Shown here piece after piece: positions 35,403-49,057 of a DNA stretch of 64,000 nucleotides. The notes beneath the pieces were generated by a model. That model did not search any database, was not told the origin of the DNA, and saw nothing but the letters and a program-made list of their open reading frames with translations. Within the stretch, counting starts at the first letter, position 1; each line of letters opens with the position of its first letter. Source of the stretch: Tetraselmis striata (taxonomy: Eukaryota; Chlorophyta; Chlorodendrophyceae; Chlorodendrales; Chlorodendraceae); the NCBI GenBank assembly GCA_006384855.1, contig VCJN01000956.1, forward strand, positions 1 through 64,000. The letters run 5' to 3'. The position numbers and the translations under genes are program-made.

Positions 35403-36859
35403 GCAGCGCATTCCCAGTTTGGTGTTACCCTCCATATGTGCCTAGCGCTCGGCAGGCTCGGACAGGAAGGGTCACACTGTCATAGAGGCGAGAGAATCCA
35501 GCCGCCCATCCATGGCAGAGACGTTACTGGCATGATCCACCCTGTACCAATGCTGCAGACTCGGCTTTCATCTGACCAGCCTGTGACCCTTTACACCCTG
35601 CAACCGGCCTGTGTGTTTTCAAATGCCCCGGCGCCATGGCCGATCACCACCATGCCTGTTCCAAATTGATGCAGCATGTATAGTGGCTCCGCGTACCCAC
35701 CTGACGACATTGGCAATGTTGACAGCAATGCGATCGTCCAACACTTACGCCCATCAATGGTTTGTCGACCGTTGAGGGATGGAGCTGCTAGATATGCGAC
35801 GTGCATGGGTTATACAGACGGTCCAATGATAACACACACTCTCCCAGATCTGCACGCTGAAGCACTCCACTGCTTGGACCGGCACAGACGACGCAAAACA
35901 AAGCAATAAGCGCTTCGCAAGGACTGTGAAGATGTGAACCAACTCTAGGAATGAGACACGACAAGAAGGTCTTTGGTGGGGAGGGGGGACTGTCCGGCCT
36001 TGGGAACGAAATATCTGAATACTAAACAAATGACTGGATGAAACGAAGTAACTACATATACAAGTACATCCCGTGTCCGCTCGGTTGAGCGGTCGTCTCG
36101 TACGCGAGAGGTCCGGATATCGATTCCTGGCCGATGTATTTTCGGCAATATCGTTCCGGCGTGTCCCGGGTTTACCGGGTTGATGCATTAGCCCTTCGCG
36201 GTTCGAATGAGGCAATGGTCTACGGGCTATGCCAGACCTACGACTTCAGCTGGCGCAAGAGGTCAAGTGCTGGGGCGGCTTCGGCCGACGTCCTGGGGCG
36301 AACTTTATTTTTATACCAGTGCCGGCTCATTTATAAAACCCAAGTACTAGTTCCCATACTTGAGGTGCCGGCAAATTGTTCGTGTTTCCGCCAAAGTGTT
36401 GTCTAGATTTAAGCAAGGCAGAGTGTGCTCTTATACATTGTGAACTTGTGAGTGCGCTGGCACCCACACACAATCTGCAAGCGGCGATCGGTATATATAT
36501 TCCCAGTAGCCTGCCAGGCTCCTCAAGTGGCCCCCTTGCCTTGTGGCAACAAGCGCCACAACACCACGTGGCAGCTGCAGAGCCGATTATCCACAACATC
36601 ATTCCCTTACTTTGATCGAGAGACAAGGCGCGGCATGCATGCCACCTAATGGACCAAGTCTGAATCCATTGCCCACGTAGGCTCCCCCATTCCGTGCCGC
36701 ATCCACAACCGGCGTCGCATGTGCCGCTCGCTCTTACACATTCGTGTATGTGCATGCCTGTCCACCTCGGCTGCATCACTTTGCGCGCAGGCTCCAAGCT
36801 CCAACTACAACAGTGATCCGTGCGCCTGAGTCTTGCCTTCTACGCGATGGAATGGTGAG
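35403..36859. other. Intergenic region with a tRNA-like stretch
   Basis: No gene is supported. The only structured sequence is a tRNA-like segment at 36069-36140. The element copy that follows begins at about 36860. Confidence 0.45.
36069..36140 (+). other. tRNA-like sequence, degenerate tRNA or SINE head
   Basis: A D-arm-like hairpin (ccgctcggttgagcgg), an anticodon-arm-like hairpin (tctcgtacgcgaga) and a B-box-like segment (atatcgattcc) occur in tRNA order and spacing. The acceptor stem pairs for only five bases and the T-arm is poor, so a functional tRNA is unlikely. A tRNA pseudogene or the head of a SINE fits better. Confidence 0.35.
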
Positions 36860-38470
36860 GCTGTGAGGTTTGTAAATGATCCGACTTTGATTTGCGTAGT
36901 GTCGCAGGTTCAAATGTGAAACGGTGCTAACCTGCCTACATTGGTACTCACGTTGTGCAAATGGGGGAAATCGAATTGCCGTCACATGATCTGTGACTGC
37001 AAGCATGGTAGTCTACTGCCTGTCCCTGGGGGCGGCGCGTCCGTTCTTGATCATGGCGAGCACTTGATCCTTATCCAGCCCCAACGGGGAAACGTGGTGG
37101 AGAAAACTGCACAGGGAGATAGGCCGAGTGCATGTGCCAGTCATGGCGGCTTCGCACATGTTTTTGGCGCACCATGCAGTCTTGTTCTCTGTCGTGGCCA
37201 ACTTGACTGATGCCGGCCATGAGCCATAGCGTTTTTCCGTCAGGGACTCGAACCGGATTTGATGGTTTGGAATTGTAGGCGTTGCCGCTCCGGACCTCTT
37301 TCCGGTCTCGTAGTGGGGAGCTGCGGCCTTGGCTTTAGACTGGATCTCGAGGCTGCGCGTCACACGCTTCCCCATGATGAAAGCGAACCTGACCACGAAA
37401 GTCTTGGCCAAATCTTTGGCCGATGCTTGAGCTAGACCCTTGCATTGCTCTGTATGATCCGGAGGGTAGGTTATCCTATCGATCACTTTGCTGGCTTGCA
37501 TGTTGGTAGCCACTCCGCTGGTCTCCATGCCAGAAACCAGATCGATCGCGCGCTTGCAAATGAGTCTCAGCGCGGCAGGGATGATGGAAATCGCACTGAA
37601 ATTCAGAGAGACTCTGAATCCCTTTATGTTAAACCGATCCATGAACATGCCAGTCAAGGTCTCGAGCATCCAGTTGCGCACGTAATCGATCTCGTGGTCC
37701 GCCTTGAGCACCGTAATGACCCTGTTGCTGTCCTTGAGAGGATTGTGGCCCTTTTGAATAACCATTAGAATTTCCATCTCAGTAAATATCATGTTGATTG
37801 GCTCTGACTCGCACAACGACTTGAGGAACGTGACGATCTGGTGGACCTCGGCCCGCGGGTGGGACGTGATGATCGCTCTCAGTATGTTGGTGTCATAAAT
37901 CTCGACCAAGTCCGTTGTGAGATTGGTGCGTTGAGCTGCGCATTGATCGTAGGGTGACCCACTGGTGCCTTTCGCCATGTCCAGGAGTTGCCTAGAAAGG
38001 TTGGTCACACGGCCTTTAATCTGGGTGATCGCGATATAGTTGGAGTCGAGCTCGATCAGGTAACCGGCTGCATGCGCTCCAGCCGTGCGAGAACGCGATG
38101 GCCGAGGTGCTTGCCCTCCAATGAGGTTGACTCATCATGGTCTGCCGCCGATCTGGCGAGCTGATCCGCCGAACGCTGATCTCTAGCGTGTTGAAGCCTC
38201 TCTCGACGCTGTTGCGCCTCGATCTCGGCTTCCTCGAGCTCAGTCTTGCCATCTGCGCTCATGATGACTGGATCCCCGGTACCCTCTATCTCCTCGATCT
38301 CGTCATCGGTATCCCCGGTGACTTCCTTGTCGCTGCCGCCCTCTGGCTGGCCCGACATTACGGTTTGTCCTTCTCTGGCTTGCTGCCTGCATTCCCTTGG
38401 CCTGGAGCAAATGAATATGAACACATGCTGAGCGCGCTATTGGATCCCGGATCGAAGTTCTATATATAGC
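36860..38470 (-). mobile_element. Gag-like element, copy a
   Basis: A coding stretch on the minus strand plus an 80-110 base tail (36860-36930) that is also present behind the second copy at 46660-46745. The second copy has an internal deletion. The shared structure and repeated presence identify it as a mobile element; no reverse transcriptase or transposase was found with it. Confidence 0.55.
37013..38358 (-). pseudogene. Gag-like protein with CCCH finger, one frameshift
   Basis: The ATG at 38358 opens an acidic N-terminus (MSGQPEGGSDKEV...). The frame runs to about 38060, then continues in another frame (GYLIELDSNYIAITQIKG...) to the stop at 37013, so one indel separates the two halves. 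Joined, about 448 residues. The second half is helical and has a Cys-x7-Cys-x6-Cys-x3-His pattern near its C-terminus, which suits a CCCH zinc finger. A Gag/nucleocapsid-like role is inferred from that finger, the highly charged N-terminus and the repeated genomic copies. The related copy at 46660-47690 aligns over both halves. Confidence 0.5.
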
Positions 38471-38791
38471 ATGTAGCAAGACACGTTGACTGTGCTTAAA
38501 TTATGTATCTATGTCATGTTAATTCCGGGATTTTGTCGCATGGGGAACACCAAGACCAGTTTTTGCGGTGAGTATATTATTTAACACTTGAGTCCCATGG
38601 GTTTGGTGTCCCGATATTTAAATGCCATAAAATCCCGACACGGCGTGAAATAGTTTTGTATGCGTGTGTATCCTTGCTGATGTCGGGGAAGTCCCGGTGA
38701 ACAATAACAGAGTGACCTTTGTCGCGATCCTTAAGCTTCTGGAAGCAAGAGATTGTGTACCGATCTGAGTTTGTTCCCGGAGACTATGGCA

Positions 38792-39256
<465 letters not shown>

Positions 39257-41733
39257 ATATGCATACGTGTGTGTGCATGTATGTAGGCGCGTGGTACTAT
39301 TTCTATAATATTAGCGGACATTTTGGGTGGTGCTGCGTATGTATATTTGAAATTTGAGGTTTCTTACAACTTAATTATGCTTTTGTCTTTCATGCTTAAC
39401 ATGCCAGATGTATTGCAATCCGGTTGCACGAACCCGCATAATAGGGTCCACTAATTAAAGCGCGTAGCGTGCAGCCTTCTAAAGCCCAAGACCCTAATTC
39501 GCTCTCCTAGCAGTTGGCAGCATAGTTATTCCTCATTATTGGTATAGCCTCTCTTACATCACGATGTCCCAGCCCTAGGCACCCATCCACTGCGTTATGT
39601 AGGGAAGTTGTGACGGGCACCGCCCCCAACCTGCTTAGCACGGAGTGGTCTCATCGCCCCCCACCCCCCCCCCTGCCCGCGCATACCATTGCATATCAGC
39701 ACCTAGCCGAGCAGCGGCATATCGTGCATATTATTGTTTTCTTTTTTGGCATAGTATAGAAGTATTTTATCGTCGGTACCCAGGTGCTAAATCAGGACCT
39801 CAACGCCCGTCACTGCTGATCCGCATGCTCCGTCCTCCCACCCGCTGCGTGTACTCGTCCCGACTGCGTCCCCGTATCTGTACAGGTTGCGACGCCGCGC
39901 TCGCACAGGTAGGCTGCGCCGCCGCCCGAGATACGCCCGCAGCCACCTCTAGCCTTGGGCCACCCAGCCGCCGTTGCGATGACGCAATCAACCGTTCGAT
40001 TTCTCTGACCCCTACTCGGGAGTTGGTGACGCCAGAGCCCGAGCCGAAGGCTCCTCCTCGGTCGTCCCGCTCCGTGGCGATCGCCGTATCGCATGTTGTG
40101 TCGCCTTGCCGCTTTTGCACCCGCGATGTTGGGGGTGATGCCGCCGGCCGTGGCGCCGCGCGAGCAGGGCTCGCCCCCAGCTTCGCCTTCTCGCGGTCCG
40201 CGGCACCACCCGATCGGCCGCCGGGGCTGCCAAATCGATGTCATCGGACTGACTGACGACCATAGGACTGGCGATGACTGATGTCGCGGTTTAGAAAACA
40301 GTAACATTACATGTGGGTGTTTTCCAGTCGGTTGCTTGTAATTCGGGGAACTCTAGCGGGTTAGGGCTTTCCGCCGACGGGTGCGGGCGAGTCTGCTCCC
40401 GTCGTGCTCGCGCCGCGCCTCCGCGGCTGACTCGGTCTGGTCTGTCGGCTAGTCGGTCGTTCATGTGGGTTGGCCTCGTATCTGCGCTTCCACGTTGCGG
40501 CGAGGCGACGCTGCGGGCATGCAGTTGCCTAGTTGGGCGGTCGTTGGACATAATTCCTGAGATCGCTTTGTAGCCGCTTGTGCTTGGCGAGCGATGGCGC
40601 GTGTGCGCCCCTCTTGTGCGCGCGGCGCCTCCACGGCTGACTCGGTCGTCTTCATCGTGGCTCTTCGTGGCTTCTTCAATATCATCTGCGCTTCCACGCT
40701 GCGGCAAGGCAGCGCTACGGGCCGGCAGTATGCCAGTTACGCGGTCATCGGACGCGCCTATGATCTTTTTCTCGTCGTTTATTGTCGACGTCAGTGAGCG
40801 CGTTGCTCCGTTGCGTGCGCCGCACCTTCTCGGCCGGCTTGGTCTCGGTCTCCTTCGTGGTTCTCGGTGGTCTTCTGTGCTACTATGCTCTGTCGTTGCA
40901 CGGGCGGGCTCGGGCGGTAGTTACTTTTGGAAGTGGTTGTCGGCCCCTCCAAGGGCCGCACAGAAAAGGCCCACCGGCGCGGTTTCACCAATTGAAGTAC
41001 TTTGACAGTTTTTTCCGCCGGTGTTAAGCGGGTATGACGAAGTGGGAAGTTGCGTATGTATATGTATGTCTATGATAATATATGTGTGAATCTGAGAGCA
41101 GGCTATAATGTAGCAAATTTCTTCTACTCGTTGGTGGTGGGTGGAAAAACACGGATATGCGACTGAGCTTGGGAGCTGAAACAACGATGCGTCGATTGTT
41201 CGAGACTTTAGGCTATCACCTCTCTGGAAACCCACGACGACGATGGCCGACGGAGCGGGATGCGCGGCGGGCCGCGCGGGGGCCGCGCGGGTTGTATGCG
41301 CTGTTGCGGCGGGCTGCCTGCGCCGGTATAGGCTAGACTAGGTTGTGGTGCGTGGGCTGCGGCGGGCCGCGCGGGCTGCAGCGGGCTGCGCGGGGCGGGA
41401 TGCGGGGGCTGCGCCGGGCCGCCGGGCGGGGTGGGATGATGTGGGGTATGACCCGGGCGGAGTTGGGACGCGGGGTATAGCGGCTACTCGTACATATACA
41501 TACTCATATGTACATCCCGGGCGTCGCGTCGGGATGGGGCTCGCCGTTGGATTCAATCATTCATATCGTACGGTTGTGTAATTAACGACCGTTGATGGGT
41601 GGATGGGTGGACTACAGTACTTAGTAGTACATCGCAGTATATTAGTAGCCTTGTTCCGCTACCAATTACCGCGCGCCTCGATGCACGGATATCCGCACCT
41701 GGATACTTGTAGACCATAAAGCGAAGCGTACTT
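39257..41733. other. GC-rich repeats and ORFs without recognised function
   Basis: Contains two degenerate ~143-bp repeats (40380-40522, 40592-40734) and a cgggctgcgc-type minisatellite at about 41250-41430. Long ORFs on both strands reflect the high GC content. No gene model is supported. Confidence 0.45.
40380..40522. repeat. ~143-bp direct repeat, copy 1 (copy 2 at 40592-40734)
   Basis: Shared words include ggctgactcggtc and ctgcgcttccacg.tgcggc, 212 bases apart. A third, weaker copy may start near 40795. The minus-strand translation repeats a VSRGGAAR motif, so this may be a repeat inside a decayed element protein. Confidence 0.65.
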
Positions 41734-42540
41734 CTGGCGGGTGTGAGAGCTGAGCTGTGACAATACGGCCCCATTGGTCGTTTCCGAGTGCTAATTGCGC
41801 ATGGCTGTCAGTCGGTACGCAATTCTGTTCGTATGCGTAGAGCATTGGAAGCTCAAGTCGTGACGGAGAGCTAGATCCTACATGGCTATGACCCGCTACG
41901 TGTACGCTTGGTATGCGCCAGCGGGGATCGCGGTGGCCGAAGTGGGCTTGCCCTTGGTGGCTGTCTACGGCGCGGTACCCCCTCCCTTAATTAGTCAGAT
42001 TCCCGCCCCCGTCGGAGATTGTGGTCAGGTCGGCATACCTGCTGCTACCCCTCTCTTGGGCTTGGGCGGGGCCACGCACGTCTCGGGCCGGTGCTAGCTC
42101 CCCCTCCGGCATTTTGTTCTCCTTTCCGATCATGGTAGTTGATAGCTGATGCATTTATGAAAAAACGCAAAGGGGGATGTGGCGTAGCGTGCCGTGGTAG
42201 CAAGCTAGAGTTGAAGCTGGGATTGACGTCACACTTATGCTTAGTCTGCATTGCGCCCCGCTGCATATGTGTAGCTGTCCGTTTTTGTGCATAGCTCTTC
42301 GACCCACTACATGCTCCTCTCGTCCCCGTACATGTTTATGCGCGACGCTCCGAGCCTTGTTCCCGACAGCTCCCGTCGACTGCATGTTACGTTTAAATAA
42401 TGCATCAATATATTTGGCTCGGGGCTTTTAACGTTCCACGGCGTGTACGCTTCGTCACGCTGTAACCAGTGGCGGTTGTTCCTCCACTTTTCTCCTATTT
42501 AGGCAAGTTGGTGTTAAAATGCACGTGCGTGCTTCATATC
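41734..42540 (+). repeat. ~807-bp direct repeat, left copy (possible old LTR)
   Basis: Matches 50455-51260 along its whole length in the same orientation, with many substitutions. Both copies begin tggcggg and end gtgcttca, which fits the TG...CA rule of LTRs. No target duplication is visible. Confidence 0.6.
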
Positions 42541-45500
42541 ATATGTGATAAAGTCCCATCGCATGTCGTGGTCATTGTACGTTGCGATCCTTGTTCCCTT
42601 CATGCGGCGGCCTCTCGTAATCCGGGTTTACCCCTCTCGACATGCTCTCTTACCTCTATTTTCCGATCCATATGATGCCCGAAAACTTTGCACAAGAATC
42701 CGGAAACCCCCGGAGCTCACAGCTGCTATTTGGATTTATTCCGGGTTGGGCGCCTTCCGCAGTCCGGTGACAAGGTATGTGCAGATTTTTCCGGGTGGTA
42801 TTTTTTCCGGACAACTTTCTCTTGATGGAGCCATGTGTGAATAACCCGTGCAATCCCTTTCTACCGAACCTGGGGATTGTCGTAATTCTGGAAATACGAC
42901 TTGTTTTCGAGAATGTTGGTAGATGCCTCAGGGGCCATGATTCATCCTTGTTCAAATGATTTGAACCCCCGTAACACGTGGACGGGGACATAATTTCCTC
43001 TCGCGTTCGTCCTTCGCAGTCTGATATATCCCGAATTTATTTTCATCCGTATATGGCGGTGCTCGCCTACTAGGTCGTTCATGTCTTTGTTCTGCATTTA
43101 TTCTTTTATCTTAAATGCCGAACTTGATCCGTTTTTGTCTCCCGACTCGGTTGGGGTGGTGTGTTACCCTTCCTAGGGTCATCATACCCAGCCCTCAACA
43201 TCTGCCTCTCGCCCACCTAGGCCATTGCTACAGCCCCAACTAAGGCATGATACATTAATCTTGCCTATTTGTTGCTGCTTGTGACTTAGCTGAAAATAGG
43301 GTTCAGCTATAGGGTAGAATACACATCGATCTTCCCAATTATACCCCAACTAAGGCTTTTCAGCCCTTTTGTGTGTATTTCGGCATAAGTGTTGTTTTGC
43401 AATAATCTTCCATGTTGTATTCCCAGTCGCATGCCTTGCCGTGTGGCTGGACTTGCCGGAATACATACGGGCGGGAGAAGCGTTGCATTTTTCTGCAAGG
43501 GGCTGTTTGGATGCCATTGCCGTTTTCTGTTCCTCGCTATGCAGGGCGGTCAAGACTGGGCGCGCAGTGCATGCGAGCGATGCAACGCGGCCTTTTCAAC
43601 GCGGGGGGCATGTGACCACTCGGCGCCTTCGCGGAATTCTGATAGAATTTGAAACCTTGGCATGCACTGTGCCTCCGCCGTTGACTACTACCCCGGAGAC
43701 ATGTACGGATTGGGATGTGCTAGTATTTTAGCTGAATATTGGCATCGCCATCATCATGGGCGCAAGACGATACGTGACGTTAGTAGACCTGTGTTCCCTA
43801 GGTATTTGCCACATGCGTTATTCTCGCAATGCGTAAGTTGGGAGTTCCCAAACACGCCAGCCCGTGTATGCTGCGATCGTCGTCAAATATTTGAGCGGGC
43901 ACAAGCGTGACGTGGTTGAGATGGGCTACATCAGTGGAGAGTGGAGCCGCGCCTTTGAACTACGCAACGTGCTTATTGGTGGAGCTGGTCCAATGCATGG
44001 ACTGCACCCTGATTTCGCGGGCCGTCGTCACTCATGCGGTGATATCTGCCGCAAGATGTGCCTCGCGATGTTTGTATCGTGTTGTATTTGTGGGAGACCG
44101 CCGCCCGTGGCTTTGAGGCTGGCACCATGGAATCGGCATGATTCTGGATGCGCGGCGCGGATCTGTTGCCCGACAAGGAGCTGATTGATGTTGGTCGCAT
44201 GACCGCGGATGACCGTATTTTTTTGCGAACCTACGCTACGGCGCCAAGAGAAATCTGCATGCTCACAGCGGCGTCGTTGAATTGGAGCTACTACCTCCCG
44301 GAGGTGAGTAGTCACTCTGCTTGCTCCATTGCTTGGGCCGATATGTTACTGCCATGGCTTAAGCTGGATGGCCTTTGGTAGATTTTCATTTCATCCCATG
44401 AAGGTTGGACGTCTTGCCGGAATCCAGACGCATGACATGAGCATTGCCGCCATGACCATCCGTATTAAAGGGCACTTGCGAGCTGCTGAGCAGTATAAAG
44501 GTCACACCTTGCCTGGTGTGAAACGCGGCCGTTTTGAGCATGATGTTGTTGTGGGAGGTGAGCAGTGTTGCACGTGGGCGCCATCACCATGTGAGAACTA
44601 CGTTGGGTTTCGTGCACCCTACCCGCCTTCGGGACCGGCTGCATATGGACTTGGGCTCAAGAGATGATGAGGCTAATTCCGAAAACCACGGATGAGTTGT
44701 TCGACCCTTTTGAGTCGCTATATCTCACCACTGTTGTTTAGTGCGCGAGCGTGATGCCTTCCTCGCGCCATAGTACAATTTAGACATTGTTGTCTCGAAT
44801 GATCAACTGCGCAATACCCACATAATTAGGTTAGGACTTCAGTCCTGCCTTGGCGCCGTGCGCGGAACCGCGCGCCTAGCTTGAACATCATCTAGTCTGC
44901 GCCGGTGGCTTCTTGCTTTGGCAGCGTGAATACGTCGCGGACGGGGGGTCATTGTTGATCATTGCCCACCATCAGGGGATACATAGCATCGCGTCGGCAC
45001 GTTCCTAATTTTTTGGTTATTCATTTTATTTTATTTTGGATAACGCGTGCCACGTGGGGTGGGGGGGGGGGGGGGGGGAGTGGGGGATGGTCCGTCTATC
45101 CAGAAGGGCGGGTTGGAAACTGTCGATGTGAACCCCGCCGGAGCATAGGCCCCGTGAAAAGAAATGAACCGACTAAGCGATGACCTCATCGCCGATTATA
45201 TAATAGTTTGGGAGATCAAAATTGTCGGAGTTGAGGTCTCATGGTTGAGCGTGGCAGGTGCTGCGTCGTCCGACCGGCTGTAGGTTGTGGTTTCCGGGGA
45301 ACCCCATGGATATTTGATTTGTTGGGTTGGTGGTGTTGATGGTGTACATGTGGTACTTAGTTGATCTTGTGTGGAAAGCCCTCCCCATTCCGTGTCTGCT
45401 CCGTGCGCGCCGATGGCGTATGAAAGCATACGAGTTCTTCGAACGCATGATTTTTGGCGAGCTTTTAACATGATTGCCTATAGTGTTGTGCGGGTAGTGC

Positions 45501-46659
45501 ATGGTCATATGTCATGACTTCATTGTCTGCAGCATGCCGTTTGGCCGCCGACAATTCTTGGGTGATATGACCATTGGCAGTGGGAGCCAAGCGTTTGGTA
45601 CATGCCGCTTACCCCCATCAACAACCACCACTCGGCGACACCCGCACATGCAGCACTCCCATCAACAACAACTCCCCCATCTAACAACGGCCGCGATGGC
45701 GCCCGCTTCGGGATGGGGCCCCCTGCACGATACCTAGAGCGGGCGGGACGCTCTGGCTGCCTTAGTCCAACTAGATCTCCTATGCAGGCCACCCATACCT
45801 TAGTCGGAGTGGACGGTAACATGGCACCGCCCTAGCCCGACGCCTATCTGAGCAGCGGGTCGATGCTGCAACTAGTGGACCAACAACCAGCGGACTGCTT
45901 GGGGCTCTATGCCGAACTGGGCGCGGAAGACGGAGAAGCCGCAAAGCCGGTGATAGTAAACATGCGGGGCAGCCGAAGGTTGCAGCGGAAGGAGGCGGGG
46001 ATGGAAAAGAAGAGGAAGGCCGGTAGCCAGAGCTGTAATACACATATGTGTCCCTACTATGGTTAGAGATGGCAGGCCCTAAGAACAACTCGGTTCGGGC
46101 GGCGGAGAGCAGCGAATTAGCATGTTGTAACTCAGTTTCAATTTCAATTTGGTGCTTGAGCATTTGGAACAACCAGACCAATCGATTCCTGGCTCTGTCG
46201 TTGACGCCGTTGTATCTCCACTGTTTGAACTGCCCTCATGCTGCGTGCATGCCGTAGGCGGGCACAGCAATTTGGCCAACGCATATGTTGAGGACAGAAA
46301 ATCCTCCAGCCTCATGCACGAACTTATAGGGTTCTTTGAAGCGGGCCCTCGCGGTAGCTGGCTCTAGCAGACATCCATGGTAGCCGAAGGTGCGATGCGT
46401 AATTGGATCCATGTTGTCGATTCTTTGACCTGTGATTTCTTAGCAATGCGAGCATGGGGGAGATCTCGATCGTTCTTGTGTGATTCCAATATTTCATTAT
46501 AACGAAACCTTTGTTGATTTGGAAGCAGAGCTTTTATATATATGCTTTGTTTATGTGCACATTTTTGGTTTGTGGGACAAGGCCGATGTATTTTTTTTCA
46601 AAAGAGCTTATAAGCGTGGCTACATTATGGTGATTTGCGCGTCTGATCCGTGGCCGTTT
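42541..46659. other. Decayed element interior, no intact gene
   Basis: Fragments of coding-like sequence on the plus strand at 43640-44667 change frame repeatedly. The last piece (44380-44667) has a His-Thr-Leu..Lys-Arg-Gly motif that faintly recalls tyrosine recombinases. A G run stands at 45059-45079. I cannot assign a family. Confidence 0.35.
45602..46066 (+). pseudogene. Coding-like ORF broken by one in-frame stop
   Basis: One frame is open from 45602 to 46066 except for a TAG at 45833. The second part is charged (GAEDGEAAKP, RKEAGMEKKRK) and reads like real protein. It is probably a decayed element ORF; no family is recognised. Confidence 0.3.
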
Positions 46660-47690
46660 CCAGACAATGTGGCTGAGGTGTGAGGTTTATATGGATCCGA
46701 GCGACTTTGGGTTGCTCAGTGGCACAAGTTCGAATGTGACCGGTGGTAGTCTGCGCAAATCGGTGATCAAATGATGGGGTAGCTGCATTCAGATCTATGA
46801 CTGCGAGTCTGCGTTGGTACTCCTTGCAGATGGCGGCGCGTTCATTCTTTATTATGAGCATACTGACTCCTTGACCATCCCCAATGGAGGCACGTGATGG
46901 AGGGATTGCATTTTAAGATAGGCCAAGCATGGCGCTTTCGCACATGTTTTTGGCTCGCTCTTTTTGGGTGACCACGAGCGTTACTAGATCAGCGACGATC
47001 AAGCTTTTAAGCTCCGACTCACTGGAAGACTGCTTGCTGAGATGGGCGATCTGGTGGGCCTCGCCCGGGAGTGAGACGTGGTGAGCAGGTTGGCGCGTTG
47101 AGCTGATGGCTGGCCGGTTCATGTCCTTTGCCATTCCCATGGGTTACCGATTTGAAATTGGCTATTTGGCCTTTGAACCGGGTGATCGTGATCCGTTTGG
47201 AATGTTGGTCGATTTGAGAACCTGCATGTGCGCAGATCCAGTCGCTCCAGCCAAACGAGAGCGCGCTTGGCGGGTTACAGAGCCTCCCATGCGGCTGGCT
47301 CGTCTTGTTTCGCCGCTGCCGTGTTGGCGAGCTGACCCGCCTTGCGTTGATATCTGACGCGTTTATCCATGGTCCGCCGAGGCGCCCAAGCTTGGCCTTG
47401 GTCTCGATCTCTGCGGTATGTCCCCGTCATCTTTGTTCGTGATGACTGGATCCTCGATAATCACCTTGATCCCTTCCTCGGTATCCTCCGGGAGTCTCTT
47501 TGTTGCCGCCGCCTTTCATCTGGCCAGACACGGCTGTCTCGCCCTTCTTGGACTCGCCGTCTACCTTCCGTTGGCATGGAGCGGATTTTGTGGAACAAAC
47601 ATTTTGACCACTTTGTGAGCCTTTGGATCCTATATCGCGATAGTTCCACATTCGAATGTATACGGATGTAATTTTTTAACATTTGTGTAA
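46660..47690 (-). mobile_element. Gag-like element, copy b (internally deleted)
   Basis: Minus-strand translation matches copy a over the N-terminal charged region (SGQ.KGGGNKETPG), the region around EVHQIV/EAHQIA and the CAKNMCEAA/RAKNMCESA finger, but lacks the block between. The downstream tail aligns with 36860-36930. Several frame breaks; non-functional. Confidence 0.55.
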
Positions 47691-47870
47691 GTATATGTTC
47701 CTGGCCGGCATATGTCCAATTATTGACTCTGTGGTATTTGTTGTGATCTGCGGATTTTTGAGATGAGCAGTGTGTTCCGAGCTGGATCCATGCGGGTGAC
47801 TAGTCATGTTCCGCCGCCGTCGGTTGAGCGATTTAATCCGCCGCGCGTTGATTTCTGACGTGTCGATCCG

Positions 47871-48977
47871 TGGCATGTCGTAGCATGGCCTAAATCTCGA
47901 CCTCTACGATCATGCCCTCGTCATATTCGTTGGTCATGATTGCAGCCTTGATCTCCTCGATCTTTCTTCGGCACCCCCGGGAGTCTCCTTCTTGCCGCTT
48001 GCCTTCCGACTTGGCAGATACGGCCACCTTGCCCTTATTCTTGGGCTTACCTCCTGCCTTCCGATGGCATGGAACTAGTGTTTTATATCACACGTGTTTT
48101 GATCAGTTTTGTGCGGCCGCTCACTTTGAATATAAGATCGTGATTTGTGTATATTTGCGTGCTGTATACGGAAATAGTGTTTTATCTCTGTGTATGTATA
48201 TTCTTTCCTGACCTGTCCTATTGTTGACGATGATATGGCATTCAAGGCGATCTGCTTGGATGTTTTGTTCTTCATTGAGCCTGTTGAAGATTTTCAATTT
48301 TTTATTTTTGGATTTGCGAATCTTTGTTATGGATCTAGAGCTGTTGAGCTTTTTTACTAGTGTAATTGGATGATATCTTGATCCTTGCTATCTTATGATT
48401 TGCCTTTTTTTGGTATTGATGTATTGATGAGTCAAATGGTGTAATTAGTATATCATATTCGTATTTAGCAACGAACAAAATGAGCATTGCACGGATAGTA
48501 GTGCATTGTTTTGGGGGTTTATTTGGGGTTTCTGAGTTATTACAGCCACGTTAGTTATTTCGGATCTAATTATGGGGCTTTATCAATTGTCGTTGATCTA
48601 GATCGGCGATTATTGATAGAGCGGTTAAGCGGGCAGATCCGGTTGGCTTGCGATCATTTTTGGAGATGTTTTGCGCGATGGGTGAGTGTTTACTATTTAT
48701 CATTGATTAGGATCTGAGTTCTTGGAACCTTTTGTGTGATTTGGGATGAGTCTTTAATGTCGATCTGGATCTTTCATTTTGGGGGGTCGGGATTCACTTG
48801 AATCTTTATTTGAGCCTTTGATCGTTTTATGCCTATTTGAAATTATTAGCTGTTCCTGAATACGAAAGCCTCTAATATTGGTCTGGATAGTCGAGTTTTT
48901 TGCTGGGGACATCTTTTGTGTTAATTTTTTGGGGCTTTTTAAATCGGGTCTTTTAAACCTTTGAGCCTTTAAACCTT
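47871..48977 (-). repeat. Left arm of a 1.1-kb foldback palindrome (element copy c)
   Basis: Reverse complement of 49058-50164 at roughly 85-90% by eye, with an ~80-base centre. The outer 200 bases encode the element's N-terminal motif (GKKETPG) on the minus strand; the inner 900 bases are AT-rich and non-coding, probably the element's 5' untranslated region or LTR. Confidence 0.85.
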
Positions 48978-49057
48978 CGAGCCTTATATAGGGGTATCAT
49001 GATCATTGCACACCCAGACCCATACCCACACACATGCAAATATGGGGTAGCGGTGAA

